Origin: Jacaranda mimosifolia
Taxonomy: Eukaryota > Streptophyta > Magnoliopsida > Lamiales > Bignoniaceae
NCBI GenBank assembly: GCA_018894105.1
Contig: CM032121.1
Span: 4,816,507-4,880,506, forward strand
Length of the DNA: 64,000 bases
Reading direction: 5' to 3'
In this document: positions 1-12,067 of the stretch, one piece after another
Position numbering within the stretch: position 1 is the first letter of the stretch
Layout of the letters: every line of letters begins with the position of its first letter
Position numbers and translations under genes: made by a program
Notes under the pieces: generated by a model
Told to the model about the DNA's origin: nothing
Databases searched by the model: none
The model's input: the letters and a program-made list of their open reading frames with translations, nothing else

Positions 1-2
1 AG

Positions 3-182
3 ACGGCAGCATCGATAGGGGATCAAGAGTTGGCCCTATCACGTCATGGTCTGATATTGTTCAACGAATTGGCACGAGACTATCAAGACGATGTGGCTCA
101 TCTCACACGAGCCAAATTAGTACGGGTCGGACACCGGACCGACCACCTACATCATCTTGATTTTGTTGTCACTGTACCCTAA
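3..182 (+). CDS. C-terminal part of an unidentified ORF, cut by the window edge
   Basis: An open frame enters from the left edge and ends at TAA 180-182, giving about 59 residues that finish in FVVTVP. The composition (several Arg, His, Asp, Leu) looks coding. I do not recognise the family. Because a Myb/SANT-like relic typical of PIF/Harbinger elements follows on the same strand, it may be the end of a transposase or other mobile-element protein, but no transposase motif is visible. It could equally be a chance open frame. Confidence 0.3.
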   Translation, partial: TAASIGDQELALSRHGLILFNELARDYQDDVAHLTRAKLVRVGHRTDHLHHLDFVVTVP

Positions 183-323
183 ATAAATTTATGTACTACA
201 AACTTGTTATTTGTTGTTGGTAATGTGTATTTTACACGATGAATAGACATACCATGTTTGCTGTTAAATATATTTATAGACATCTTTACTTGGATCCTGA
301 TATTAACAGTATGACCATAAACT

Positions 324-927
324 ATGCTAGGATTATCCAATAGGACATCACTGACTTGTAATATGCCTGTGTATGGTATATTTCATGATCCCTACTGGAG
401 GGCTCAGAAGGAGGTTGTCCTAATTACTTACTTGATGAATGTTGTGACCTCTCGTGACATCTCTAATAGGGAGGCCCTTATAGATGAGTGCTCCCACATT
501 GTACACTATCTATTTAGGACGTTTTGGAGAAAGAGGATAGTTGATGAATTTAAGATAAAGATTCAGCAGCTGTGTGGCCGCTATAATGCATTTCTGGAGT
601 ACATGACTATACCTGGGGTGCAGTACAATGTCGACACCATGGTAATGCATGTTAACTCACAGTACTGGGCGTATGTTGGGAATGTAAGTTAAATTTACCA
701 ATTTTTTTCATTTCAGATATTAAATGTATATATATACACATAGCTCACATAACACATTGAAAATTGTAATGTACCTCATTCAGGAGACTATCAGACATAG
801 CTATTTTCGTATATTCGAAGAGCCCTTATACATCTCACTACGGTACATATTTACCGACAGACGTGCAGCCGACCTATCTGATGGTATGACAGCAGGAGAT
901 GCATCAACACCCCCCACTGGCACCTAG
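324..927 (+). CDS. Myb/SANT-like domain protein relic (PIF/Harbinger ORF1 type), two exons
   Basis: The reading is exon 324-682, intron 683-783 (GTAAGT donor, CATTCAG acceptor), exon 784-927 with stop TAG 925-927. The spliced frame gives about 167 residues. The first part follows the plant Myb/SANT-like (PF12776-type) pattern: W-R-A-Q-K near the start, a central run of Lys/Leu/Arg helices, then PGVQYN and a later Y-W. The second exon continues with HSYFRIFEEPLY and ISLRYIF, matching the short motif that follows this domain in such proteins. Members are either host genes or the DNA-binding ORF1 of PIF/Harbinger transposons. In-frame TAA 318-320 precedes the ATG, so this may be a truncated relic. 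There is no transposase beside it inside the window. The family call rests on pattern recall, not a search. Confidence 0.45.
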
Positions 928-1300
928 GACCCGTGTGCTATTTGATAAGTGATAGCAAACATGACAGCTCCTCCTTAGATTGCGCCCCTCCCCCTAATCA
1001 TGATGTTTGATTTATGTGTTATGTACCATTTGCAAACATAAATAATATTGTTAGAAACTCCCATATTTTAATTGCCCGTTACAACGTGGATGGATGGTAC
1101 ACTAAAAACTTTCATATGTCTTTGTGTTTCGTATTTGTTGGTTCATTAATTGTTCTTTGGGAGTGCAGTTGTACTCTCTTTGTGTGTACAAACTTATTGT
1201 TATGCTCTATATTTTACCAATTTGTTTGCTACTGTTGATATTCTTGTATCGTAATTTTTAATTTCGGCACCTATGTCTTGAAGGTGACTTTTGTTTGGAT

Positions 1301-1345
1301 TTTTTATTTTATTTTATTTTATTTTATTTTATTTTACTTTACTTT
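1301..1345. repeat. (ATTTT)n pentanucleotide microsatellite
   Basis: About eight ATTTT units in a row, the last ones changed to ACTTT. It lies in gene-free AT-rich DNA. Confidence 0.9.
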
Positions 1346-2399
1346 TTTTCTTTGAGCATAAAACATGCTTCCTATATTGTACAAGTACTCCTTCCTTTTT
1401 AATCCAACAAACTCAAACTGAAAATAATAAATGCAACAAACAAACAAATGCATAAAATATTATAATACAACTCATTTAATCATTTAACCAAGCATTACAA
1501 ACTTACAACATAATCACATCCATTCACTACATATATATACAACATGTGTTATTATTATCCTTACAATTAAAAAAAATTATTATAATTCATTTTCACCCCC
1601 CAAACACTAATACAAAAACATTGATTTGACCTCTACAGTATAAAATGTTTCCTTCGAAACATAATCAACCATATCAAAACTCTCCAAATTCATTTTTTTA
1701 ACTATTCTCTAAAGTATAACCAAACATCAATTACATTCCCCAACCTTCATTTCACAATATTCTCCAATAATTCTTTCAACATTCATTCTCCCAAAACATA
1801 TAATAAACAAATAATAAAATCAAACAAAAAATATAACTAAACATTCCCATTGATTTGACGATACAGTAAAAAATATATCCCCCAAAACTTAAATAAACAT
1901 ACCAACACTCTCTAAAAATAAATTTCTAACTATTTCCCAAAATATAAACAAACATCAATCATATTCCCCAACACAACTTTCAAATTCTCCAGTCCCACTC
2001 CCAAAATTCATTCTTCCACAATACATAATACAAAATATATAAAACATAACCAAACATTACCAATGGGTTTGGAAGGCTGACCAATGGTTGCTCTAGAAAA
2101 ACTGCGGTTGGGCTCTATCTATTGGCCAAGAAAACTCAATCCATATTCCGAGGTGGGGAATACAAAACGTGTGTTCTTTCATCATGTTAATTTGATACCA
2201 AACTTATTTGGACAATCTATTAAACATGAATTTTGTTGAATTTTTCATATTGGTACATTAACTTTTTGAAAGAGCATACTTGTTGAGTTTTATGGTTTCT
2301 TTTTCTTTTCTTTCTCTTGTATGAGAAGGTATGTTGGAATATGACTTAGACTGGGAAACTTCACTTTGTTAAGATAATTGGGTTTAGATTAGGTCTTTA
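1346..2399. other. AT-rich intergenic stretch without recognised features
   Basis: No long open frame, RNA gene or terminal repeat was found. A short open stretch around 2085-2240 (starting MVALEKLRLG) is not recognised and has no splice or domain support. Confidence 0.6.
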
Positions 2400-2407
2400 G
2401 ATCTAAG

Positions 2408-3351
2408 CATAGTTGTCAAAAGCGCTGATAGCGCGCTTCGCGCCGCACTGCACAATGAGGTTAAATATAGCGGGCGCTTTGCTGCACTACTTGCACTATT
2501 GCACAACATAGTGCTACTTGTGCTACAGTGAACCCAGTCTCTTTTCTAAGTAAGAAAAAAAGAGAAAGAAAACACTACTCAGCTTTCAGGAAAGGGTTTA
2601 CAGTGTTAGGACTTTAAGCTTCTGCCTAAAACTCTAAAACCTAGAAAATCCACTCCCTCTTCATGACTTCTGCCTTTTCCACCAGCAAGAAACGAGTAGC
2701 AACAACCTTCTTCTTCATGCGACGAGCAACAACAACCCTCTTCTCGCATTCTCCACGGAACTAGCAGCCCTCTTCATTTTTTTTTATTCATTCATTTCTT
2801 GTTTCCATCATCTTCTTCCAAGTCTTTTTGTCTTTTTCTTTTTTTTTCCTCTCCTTTCTATGTCTTTTCATATTATGTACTTAAATGCTAATTTTGCTTT
2901 CCAAAGTTAGGCAAAAACTGAATATTAATTACTGGGTAATTAAATGCTAATTTTGGTTTTCAAGGGTTGGCAAAAACTGAATATTAATTATCGAGTAAAC
3001 ATTTTTTTAGGGCTTTGAAGTAAATTCTTGATTTACTAAATTTATGTAATTGTTCAAGTGTTAAAAGTTTTAATTTCTTAATTATTATGCTCAAATGCTG
3101 AATTTAATTTGTTCATCTTTTTTATTTCATGCTAAATTGCTAGTTTGGTATTCAAAAATGTCTTCATTGTTTTTGTGATTATTTAGTTGTTTATTCTTTA
3201 TAATAGGTCAAATATATTGATATTTATGTATATATTAGAAATATATACATATATAATTATTGTGCGCTTTATTTCGATAAAGCGCGTGCTCTGCGCTATA
3301 GCTCCAGTGTGCTTTTGCACGTCTCTGCGCTTCGCGCTACTAACAACTATG
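2408..3351. mobile_element. Non-autonomous hAT-like transposon, 944 bp
   Basis: The termini are CATAGTTGTCAAAAGCGC on the left and the inverted form GCGCTACTAACAACTATG on the right. The flanks 2400-2407 (GATCTAAG) and 3352-3359 (GATCTAAC) form an 8-bp target duplication with one mismatch, the size made by hAT transposases. Both subterminal regions carry dense GCGC/CGCTTCGCG motifs, unlike the AT-rich middle, as expected for subterminal transposase-binding repeats. No transposase frame is present, so it would depend on an element elsewhere. Confidence 0.75.
2880..2998. repeat. Two ~59-bp imperfect tandem copies inside the hAT-like element
   Basis: Two adjacent copies share TTAAATGCTAATTTTG, then GGCAAAAACTGAATATTAAT, at a spacing of about 59 bp with a few substitutions. 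Confidence 0.8.
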
Positions 3352-3859
3352 GATCTAACTACTTGCTATGGTTTGAAGTCACAATAAGATTGTTGTGACT
3401 TCTAGCAAAAACCTCTCAATACTCAAGTCAGATCATGAGATCAAGAAAATGAAATAAATGCAAAGCTGTAATAAAGAGAGAGTTTTGGAACCGATGCATG
3501 TCAAATGTGGGATTTGAGACTATTTATAGTTGTACTTGGTCACTATTCCTTAGGTGAAGTGGTAACATCTTGACTGTTTACATGGAAATTAATTTAACGA
3601 CTAAGAACTATTTGAGTCGAATTCGAATATTTGGGTGAAGTTTGAATAGAGTTTCTCACTATTTTGTGCTACTTTTGTCTTTCTTGTGTATGAAAGTGCA
3701 TGTTGGAAATAAGATCATAAACATGTATGCTTATGTAGTGGGTACAATAGTAAATAGAAGACATAAAAAAAAAAAAAGGAAAATAAAAACAAAACAAATA
3801 CAAAATTTTATTCTTCTATACATTATACTTTGTATGGAGAAATGTAGGAGGAAAAATGA
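3352..3859. other. Gene-free interval, possibly containing an old LTR fragment
   Basis: On the minus strand an AACTATAAATAGTCTC stretch (near 3510-3530) resembles a retroelement TATA region. No second LTR or internal domain is present. Otherwise no feature is seen. Confidence 0.3.
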
Positions 3860-3868
3860 AAAATATTA

Positions 3869-5153
3869 GGGTTAAATTCATTTTGCCCCCTTGTGCTATG
3901 AAGGTGGTGTCAAATATCTCTTTATACTATTAAAACCTTCAAATACCCCCTTGAACCCTCACACCATTAGTTAATTAATAGAAGAACTGGATCTTTTTTT
4001 GGTCTTGTGACCATTGCAAATTTTTATTCCCAAATTGACCTTATGGGATTTACATAATGCAACACCATTTTTGCAACATGAGCATCAAACTTTCTGAAAA
4101 AGAAAAAAAAAATCATCCATTCTGTTACTAAAAAATTCTCTATTTTATTCATATACTCACCTCATTAGCCAAAAATTCACAACAACATCAAGCAATTCTT
4201 CCAATTCCAATATAAAATCTTCAAACATATTTGCTGACGTTCAAGCACTTATACATCTAATCTTAGGGAGCATGGTGTGATTGTGGTAAACCCATGCCTA
4301 TACGTACTTCATGAATTCTAAATAATTTGGAAAGAAAATTTATTGGCTACTATGATTAGGATGTGAGTAATTTTTTATTTATATATTTTTGACTATTTAT
4401 GATTCTACTATTTATAAATTTATAAGTTTTTTAATTATAAATTTTTAATTATTTATTAATAATTTTTTTAACTTTTTATGAGGCTGTTTGTTGGCAAAAA
4501 AAAAAAAAAAACATGGGGCTATTGTAAATATTTCTATTTTGTAATTTTTAATCTAAAGTTTTTAAAAAAATTGCGTTTATTCTGGAGATCTGAAAAATCT
4601 ATAATAATAAATTAAGTTGTGCTCAATTTTACTTATAATCTACCATTACTTCCTAAAATCTAACTAAATTAGCAAATTAAAAAAAAATCCCCAAGTTCTA
4701 GAGTTTGAAGGTTGAGAATATTCTAACCAATTAACTTTAGATAACTCTTCAAAAATTGATTTGTTTGTTGTTCATATAGATATGCAGTATCTCTTTTAGT
4801 ATTCACCATTAAATTTTTGCTTAATTTTCTTTTCAGAATTTTGAAATGATATTTTTGCTTGTGATTGAGAAGTGAAGCTACAGATTGCACTTGTTTTAGT
4901 TTTTTTTTTTTTTTTTTCTCTCTCTCTCTCTAGAGCATTACCTATGCCAAGGGTAAATTTATCTAAATAGAAAGAAAATGCCATGTGTTCTAGGTTTTTG
5001 GGTTATTTACTTATTTTTTGATGTTAAATTAGTAATTTGCTATGGAATTTTAATATTGTCAACTATTGTCAGGGAGTGTTTGAAGATTTTGATATTAGAA
5101 AGGGATATTTGACACCACCCCAATAGTACAGGGTGGCAAAATGAATTTAACCT
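3869..5153. mobile_element. Non-autonomous Mutator-like (MULE) element, 1,285 bp, ~58-bp TIRs
   Basis: The left end 3869-3926 and the inverted right end 5096-5153 match over most of about 58 bp; both contain GGTTAAATTCATTTTGCC and GGTGGTGTCAAATATC. The element is flanked by a perfect 9-bp direct repeat AAAATATTA (3860-3868 and 5154-5162). Long TIRs with a 9-bp target duplication are characteristic of Mutator-like elements. The inside is AT-rich with a CT microsatellite and poly-T around 4898-4932 and has no transposase or captured exon that I can recognise. Confidence 0.85.
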
Positions 5154-5526
5154 AAAATATTATTGCAAAAGTCTATTTGAAGTTATGTGAATTATATAAC
5201 ACACAATTTCTTAAAACTTCATCCATGGTTTATTGTTGCTCAAAATTTTTCTCACGAAGAGTCTCCCAAGATATAATAGTTAAACTCGACACTCTAATTG
5301 ACCGCAATTTTTGAACTCAACGATTTAAAACTCTTTTAAAGAAAATCAAAGTGCAACATTTGTGTTTCTTTAGTATACTTGTGAATGCTTGTTGATATAC
5401 GTATCAACAGTTATTTATAAAATATGATGTATCAATAGATAAAAATGTTAAATTTTATGTACTAAAATGGATTTTTATATATATGTATGTCCAATTATGT
5501 TAAAGTGGCATAAAACAAGCTAATTA

Positions 5527-6830
5527 TGGGTAGGGGTGAGCATCGATCGGTTCGGTAAATTAACCAACTGAACCGATTGGTTAATTCACCGAAAATGTAT
5601 GAAAATTATTAACCGTTTACTGTACCGATTTTTTTGGTTAACTGGTAAAATTAATCGAAAATTTTCGGTTCGGTTTGGATAATTTACCAATTAACCGATC
5701 TTTATTTGATATTTTTTTTTCAATATTATTCAACACCGTAATATTATAGTTGAAACAAAAACTTAATTATTTCGGTTCAAGAAAAAACAAGCAATCTAAT
5801 TATTTTTAATATCATAGTAAAGAACTTTCAATACTATAGAACAAATAACATGTATTAGTAAGTAAAACACCTAAAAATTGGCATACATTTACCCCTGTTT
5901 AGCAAGCTTCTAGGGAACTTTTGAATATCTTCAAATTAGTTTACAACAAGAAAAGTTTAGAATTAAATGGACTCAATCCAAAAATTAAAATTTTATTCAA
6001 CTGAGAATATATCTGCATAAGTAGTTTCTAGTAAACAATTCAACAAGAATACAACATGAACTTTATAAATCTAAAGCTACTTCTCCTTATTTTTAGTTCA
6101 CATATGCTTCTTTCCATAATTATATAATTTATAATTAAAAAATCGAAAACCTACATAATGGTTGAGAATTTATAAAAATTCTGTTAAATCGGTTTTTATC
6201 GTTTTTTATGAAAAATTAACCAAACCACACCGTTAATAAAAAATTTCTAAAAAATTAACCATTAACCGAATCGAAAATCAACTGGACAAAACAATTTGGT
6301 AAATTCGATTTCTGTTCTGTCGGTTAATCGATTTTTTGGGTTAATGGATAATTTTGTTCACCCCTAATTATGGGTGTTAATTTGGGTTAAAACCCATTGG
6401 TTCAACCCAACCCACATGGTTTTTGATTGGGTTGGGCTCAACATTTCACAAATGAATTTGAACTGGTTGAATTTTAGATGGGTTGTATCAAATTTGAGTT
6501 TAAATGAGTTTTAACTAAGTTCAAAATGGGTCAATTCAAAAAATCTAATCAATTTAATAAATCATCTCATTATGTTGTAAAATTATATATTAAATAAAGT
6601 ATAGAAGGCATAATAATATTACTATGATCTTTTGAATTAATTTTTTGAAATAAGTAAATTAAATTAAATTTTTTATTTTTTATTTAAATCATTTCAAACC
6701 CAATCAAACCAACAACTTAACTCATTTTGAACTCAATTTATTTTCAACCAATCTATCTTAATCCATATGAAATCTAACCCACATAAACCCAAATCAAATA
6801 CAATTCAATCAACTCATTTGCCACTACTAA
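5527..6830. mobile_element. Outer TIR element (about 460 bp without its insert), interrupted by a second element
   Basis: The outer flanks are a perfect 9-bp repeat AGCTAATTA (5518-5526 and 6831-6839). The ends (TGGGT before the insert, resuming as GTTAATTTGGGTT after it, against the inverted right end beginning TTAGTAGTGGCAAATGAG) are weakly similar to each other. Removing the inner element and one copy of its target repeat rejoins TGGGT with GTTAATTTGGG. The 9-bp target size suggests a Mutator-like element, but the TIRs are poor. Confidence 0.6.
5532..6365. mobile_element. Inner TIR element, 834 bp, inserted into the element at 5527-6830
   Basis: The termini are AGGGGTGAGCA (left) and TGTTCACCCCT (right, inverted). 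They are flanked by a perfect 10-bp direct repeat AATTATGGGT (5522-5531 and 6366-6375). Both ends are rich in GGTTCGGT/AACCGA motifs pointing in opposite directions, giving long imperfect inverted subterminal regions. No coding sequence is visible. The 10-bp target repeat fits Mutator-like elements better than hAT (8 bp). Confidence 0.8.
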
Positions 6831-6945
6831 AGCTAATTAACAAAAAAATTATTTAGGGCATACTCCTTGAGCAAGAAATGTTTGCAGTGCTCATCTCCAC
6901 ATAGTTCAAACTGTCTCCAAATTACCAAAAAATCCAATCTTTATC

Positions 6946-6951
6946 CACGTG
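6946..6951. promoter_or_regulatory. G-box (CACGTG) upstream of the ATAD3-like gene
   Basis: The palindrome CACGTG lies about 200 bp before the start codon at 7150, in the short promoter interval between the nested transposon and the gene. G-boxes bind bZIP and bHLH factors; a role here is inferred from position only. Confidence 0.4.
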
Positions 6952-7149
6952 TCCACTTATTACTGGGTAATTGTCCACATATTTTTTTAACCCTACTTCC
7001 CTCGAATAGGATAAAGGGTTTAAGAATCCATTAGAAGGCGCCACTCCCTTCCCTTAAACCCTTTCTCTTCGTTTCGTATAGCAATGTCAGCCTAATTTTA
7101 CAGTTAAATCCAATCGACCGATTTAGTTTCGGATCAATATAGTTTTGAA

Positions 7150-10100
7150 ATGGCGGCTTCGCGGCTCTCGTCACTGGCCGCGGCGGCTGCGGCAATGGCG
7201 GCGTCTTATTCCGCAGCCAACAACTGCGCGTACGCGGATTCGCCGTTCCGATTTTCTCCGTTCTCGTCTTCTGCACCGTCTTCTTCGGCTCCTTCGGATG
7301 CTCCACCGACGGGCACTTCCGGCTCGGATCCTCAACCCGCCATTGAAGTATCTAAACGCGGGTTTGATCCTGAATCGTTGGAGAGGGGCGCCAAGGCTCT
7401 TAGAGAAATTAATAACTCCCCTCATTCCAAACAGGTTGTTATTATCTTTTGACGGAAGTTCTGTTTTACCTTTGATTTTTAGTTCTTTTTTTTTTTTTGG
7501 CGGGGGGTGGGGGTGGGTAGGAAATTAGTTTTCTTTGACAATTTTGATGTTTCTTCTGTAAAGGTGTTCGAGGTGATGAGGAAGCAGGAACAGACAAGGC
7601 TGGCAGAGTTGGACGCGGAGAAGGCTAATTTTGAGGCTATTCAAGCTCAAGCTGATATTGTGAGTGGTACTTCATTTTTTACTTGATTCAATATGGTTTA
7701 TCTTTCATTGCTGAATCGTCTTAACTAATTATTGCTATATTTATATCTCATTTCCTGTTTCAGAAGTTCCTCTCCATTGATGACAATTAATTTCCCGAGT
7801 GGTTCAAATATGTTGTATGTGTTAGGAACTTGGGATTGCGTTTTAGTATTATTCTCTATGAACAGTTGATTTGGGGATCTTAATTGCAATTTTGAGAGTA
7901 TTTTGGTTGTTTATGAACTTGCAGAAAATTGATTAGCTTTTCAGGTGGCATTAGAACCAAGTATTAATGCCCGTAGTAGTTTTAGATTTTCAGATATTGT
8001 GATTTAGCTCTCTTCTCTTACAAATGAAATGGAAAAGGAACAGAATGATGGTGCTCAGCCAGCAGTCTTCATGTTTATCCTGTTCAGAAAATTTACTTGG
8101 TAGCTTCAAATTTATACTGGCATATTTACTTTCCTATGTTTTTCAACTCTACTCAACAAAAGAAACATTGCATTGCATTTTTTCTTGTTTTCCGTAGTGT
8201 ATTCACGGATCTCTTTTGGGCCTAGCACCCATCATGGATTTTCTTTTATGGATGTCCACATTTGCGTCAGTGAAGGCAAAGCAATGTATGCCTTATAAAA
8301 GATTTCATTGTTGCTTACTTTAATGTTTTCCTTGCTACAATGTCAATGATAGTACCCTACTTCTGTTGATAGTTAGTTTCATCCAGTCATATTTGTGCAG
8401 TGTTGAGATTTTCACCCGGAAGGTCCTTGTATATGACTGTTTATGGCTTTAGAGTTTCCCCCTATCAAAGATGTGAAGCATGGGATCCATGATAAAAGTC
8501 ATGTGCATGATTTAATCAGCATGCTGACATACATTTGGTAGTGCAGCATGTTAAAATCTTATCCAGTTGACCTGATTTGGAGATGAATTGGTTTGTTTAT
8601 TACCTAGTCTGTCTAATTTTATTCTAAAGAGAATACTTGTATCCGCAGGACAAGCAGCGAAAATGGGCAGAAGACCAGAGGAATCTATACCAGCAGCAAG
8701 CTCAAGCTAAGGCACAAATGTTGAGATTCGAAGATGAATTGGCTCGGAAAAGGATGCAGGTGCGACTGTCACTCTTATTGTTTAATGGTTCATTTAATCT
8801 AGTGAGTAGAATGCGATTCAGAATTGTTTGACCGCAAAGAGCATTTTAGTTAATTAATTGACATGCATCCGTGTGCCTATTTATCTCATTCTTGGTTTTG
8901 AATCTATCTCAAATATACGATGAGTGTAACATTAGTAGAGATGAACCAGTTCTGGAAGTATTATTACATAGTTTAATTGATTATCTGGCATAAATTCAGA
9001 CAGACCATGAAGCTCAAAGGCATCATAATGCTGAATTGGTTCAAATGCAAGAGGAGTCTTCTATAAGAAAAGAACAGGCAAGACGAGCAACTGAAGAGCA
9101 GATACAAGCTCAGCAGCGACAGACGGAGAAAGAGAGAGCTGAGATAGAACGAGAAACAATAAGAGTGAAGGCTATGGCTGAAGCAGAAGGAAGGGCTCAT
9201 GAAGCAAAATTGACTGAGGACCATAATAGGAGGATGCTGCTAGAGCGGATAAATGGTGAAAGAGACAAGTGGCTTGCTGCAATAAATACAACTTTCAGTC
9301 ATATTGAAGGTTTGCATCTACCTAGTGATCTGATGTCTCAGATTTAAGTGTAAAGCTTGCAGTTTTGTCATAGTAGTTTTCCGTTTTCGTAGATATTCCT
9401 ACAGTATCATTTGTCTCGCACCCCTTAGAACAGCATCAGAAATTCCCCTTATCACCAATGCTTAGTGTTTCAATACCCATGTTGATTTTTCTTGCGAGTA
9501 GCAGATACTTGGTTGCCTGCTGTCAACTCAATATGTTTTATAAGGTTTAGCTCTTAATAGGGAGGAATACTGCAAATAGGTAATTAGGAGTCTAGGATGC
9601 CATCAGGCACGATACAGTTTAGTGCCTGAACCATTGCGTTTATTATGTGGTAGCCGCATCAAGTTGCATTGCCAGATTTGTTTGGATATTTGCCACGCAA
9701 CTCGTGGTTTTCTTATAATTTAGTGGCAAAAATATGTGATGTTTCTGTTTATCAACTCTTATTTCTAATATGCAGGGGGCTTTCGGGTTTTATTGACTGA
9801 CAGGAGTAAGTTGATGATGACCGTTGGAGGAGCTACTGCATTAGCTGCTGGAGTTTATACCACTAGGTCTGTGTTCTGCTGTTTTCTTTGGATTAGTTTA
9901 TAAACAAAGTCAGAATAACTGATTTATTTTAATTGGATGATTATGTCAACTTTTTGTGGTGTGTGCATGTGGATATGTATTATTCTATCATGCACATTGC
10001 ATCTCTACTGACCTATGCGCCTTCCATGTGAAGTCCCTTTGGAATATGAAATATTTCAATTAAATGAAAAAAATCTTGTTTTCCTGCCATCCTTACCAAC

Positions 10101-12067
10101 TTCAAAGCACATCTCCTGTTTTACAAAAATCAAAGCCACTCATTCCCATCTTATGCTTAAAATATGCATGTCACAGTTTTGAACTTTCTTAAGAGGAAAA
10201 AGTGACACATTACCTAATACTTTCTATGCTCACAGGGAAGGTGCGAGAGTAATGTGGGGATATATCAATAGGATACTTGGTCAGCCATCTCTGATTCGAG
10301 AATCATCTATGGCAAAATTTCCATGGTCTGGAGTAGGTTCTCGAGTCGCCAGTAGGGTGCTTAACTATAGTACTGTGGCTGGGACCTCAGCACCTGCACA
10401 AAGTAAATCTGCTCTTGGGGACATTGTCCTACATCCTTCATTGCAGAAAAGAATAGAGCACCTTGCTCGGGCTACATCAAACACTAAAACTCATCAGGCA
10501 CCATTTCGGAACATGCTTTTCTATGGGCCTCCTGGTACTGGCAAAACTATGGTTGCAAGGGAGATTGCTAGAAAATCGGTATCATATCTTCCTTAGCACT
10601 TGAAATGATGGGTGAATGTCTTCCTTGAGTTATTCTGAGAAGTTTTTGATTCCAGAACTGTAAAATCCTGACAAGCAGAATGCTATTTCCATGCTATCAA
10701 TGCTCCCTTAACCCCTTGTGTAATCCATACAATATGGGACAGGAAAGGATTGTTAATTCAATTTAAGGTTCCTTATCCGTCATACTCTCTGAAGGGAATA
10801 TACATACTTGTCATTGCCTTAGTGGGTGTTTTTTTTTTTTTTTTTTTGGCTGAAATCTGAAGCTGTTGATGACCTATAATTTTGAAGGACGAGGCTGATT
10901 GTATGCTAGTTTGGAGCCTGCTCCATCTCCTCTCTCATGTGTGTGTGTGTGTGTGTGTGTGTTCCTCTCCCTTTTTTAATTATGAATTGAAAAGATTTGA
11001 AAATTTATTCCTGCAGGGTTTGGATTATGCCATGATGACGGGAGGCGATGTTGCACCTTTGGGTCCCCAAGCTGTTACCAAAATACATGAGATATTTGAT
11101 TGGGCCAAAAAGTCAAAGAAAGGCTTACTCCTGTTCATTGACGAGGCTGATGCTTTTCTTTGCGAGTGAGTAATTTGATTACAACTTTCAGCTAGATATA
11201 CAAACCTAATTCATCAAGCAACTGCCTGAATTCTCAAGGTTGTAAAATATCTCAACACTAATTGTAGGCCGGAATATTAAACTGGGTAGCAGGTCCCTTT
11301 TCAAACGATTGAAAATAAGCTACTGCACACATTCTGCTAGTCTACGACATATATATTGGCTGGATAATATTTGATATTGGTGTTTCTATAATTGCGCATT
11401 GACCTTGTGGCAACGCTATTTCTTTTAACACTTGCATAGACTTCCAAAAGCTGAATGGCTCACTATCTAAGAGACTCCTATTTATTACTTTATTGTTTGG
11501 AAACAGATCTTCTTTACTCTTCCCTTCTAGACCCAACTTAATTTTCTTCATTTTTATTTCTTTGCAGGCGTAATAGCACGCACATGAGTGAAGCTCAACG
11601 AAGTGCCCTAAATGCCTTGCTCTTCCGAACAGGAGACCAATCTAGAGATGTTGTCCTCGTTCTTGCCACAAACAGGCCAGGAGATCTTGATAGTGCTGTC
11701 ACCTGATCGCATTGATGAGGTCATTGAGTTCCCACTTCCCCAGGAAGACGAGCGCTTCAAACTGTTGAAGCTCTACTTGACAAAGTACCTATGCAGTGAA
11801 GGTGATAGCGATGCAAAATGGGGGAGCTTCGTTAAGAAGAAACCCCAAAAGATAACCATAAAAGATCTCTCAGACGATGTACTGCAAGAAGCTGCCCGAA
11901 AGACAGAAGGCTTCTCTGGCCGTGAGATTGCAAAACTCATGGCAAGCGTTCAAGCAGCTGTATATGGACGGCCCGACTGTGTTCTGGACTCTAATCTGTT
12001 TAAGGAAATTGTTGACTACAAGGTAGCGGAGCATCACCAGAGGAGAAAACTTGCAGCTGACGCCTGA
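7150..12067 (+). CDS. ATAD3: ATAD3-like mitochondrial AAA ATPase, eight exons, frameshift in the last exon
   Basis: Exons: 7150-7434, 7564-7659, 8649-8759, 9000-9309, 9776-9866, 10236-10578, 11017-11165, 11568-12067; all introns are GT-AG and phases agree. The family anchors to the mitochondrial inner membrane and acts in nucleoid and membrane organisation. Visible: an Ala/Ser-rich start (targeting-like), a long charged coiled coil (~95-265) rich in Gln, Glu, Arg, a hydrophobic segment (~280-297), Walker A GPPGTGKT (395-402), Walker [10 protein letters not shown] (449-457) and sensor LATNRP (~495-500). The frame then breaks at 11701-11704: ...DSAVT is followed by TGA, while the conserved continuation [12 protein letters not shown] begins one base out of frame. 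Counting through one extra base gives about 627 residues, normal for the family; as written, translation stops at 507, losing the arginine-finger region and the C-terminus. Either a sequencing/assembly error or a real null allele. Confidence 0.9.

Noticed and set aside
3385..3650. LTR-like fragment with a TATAAATAG motif
   Set aside because: No partner LTR, primer-binding site or internal domain; noted only as possible.
7031..7528. Long overlapping open frames on both strands across ATAD3 exon 1
   Set aside because: They are shadows of the GC-rich first exon; only the frame from 7150 joins the conserved downstream exons.
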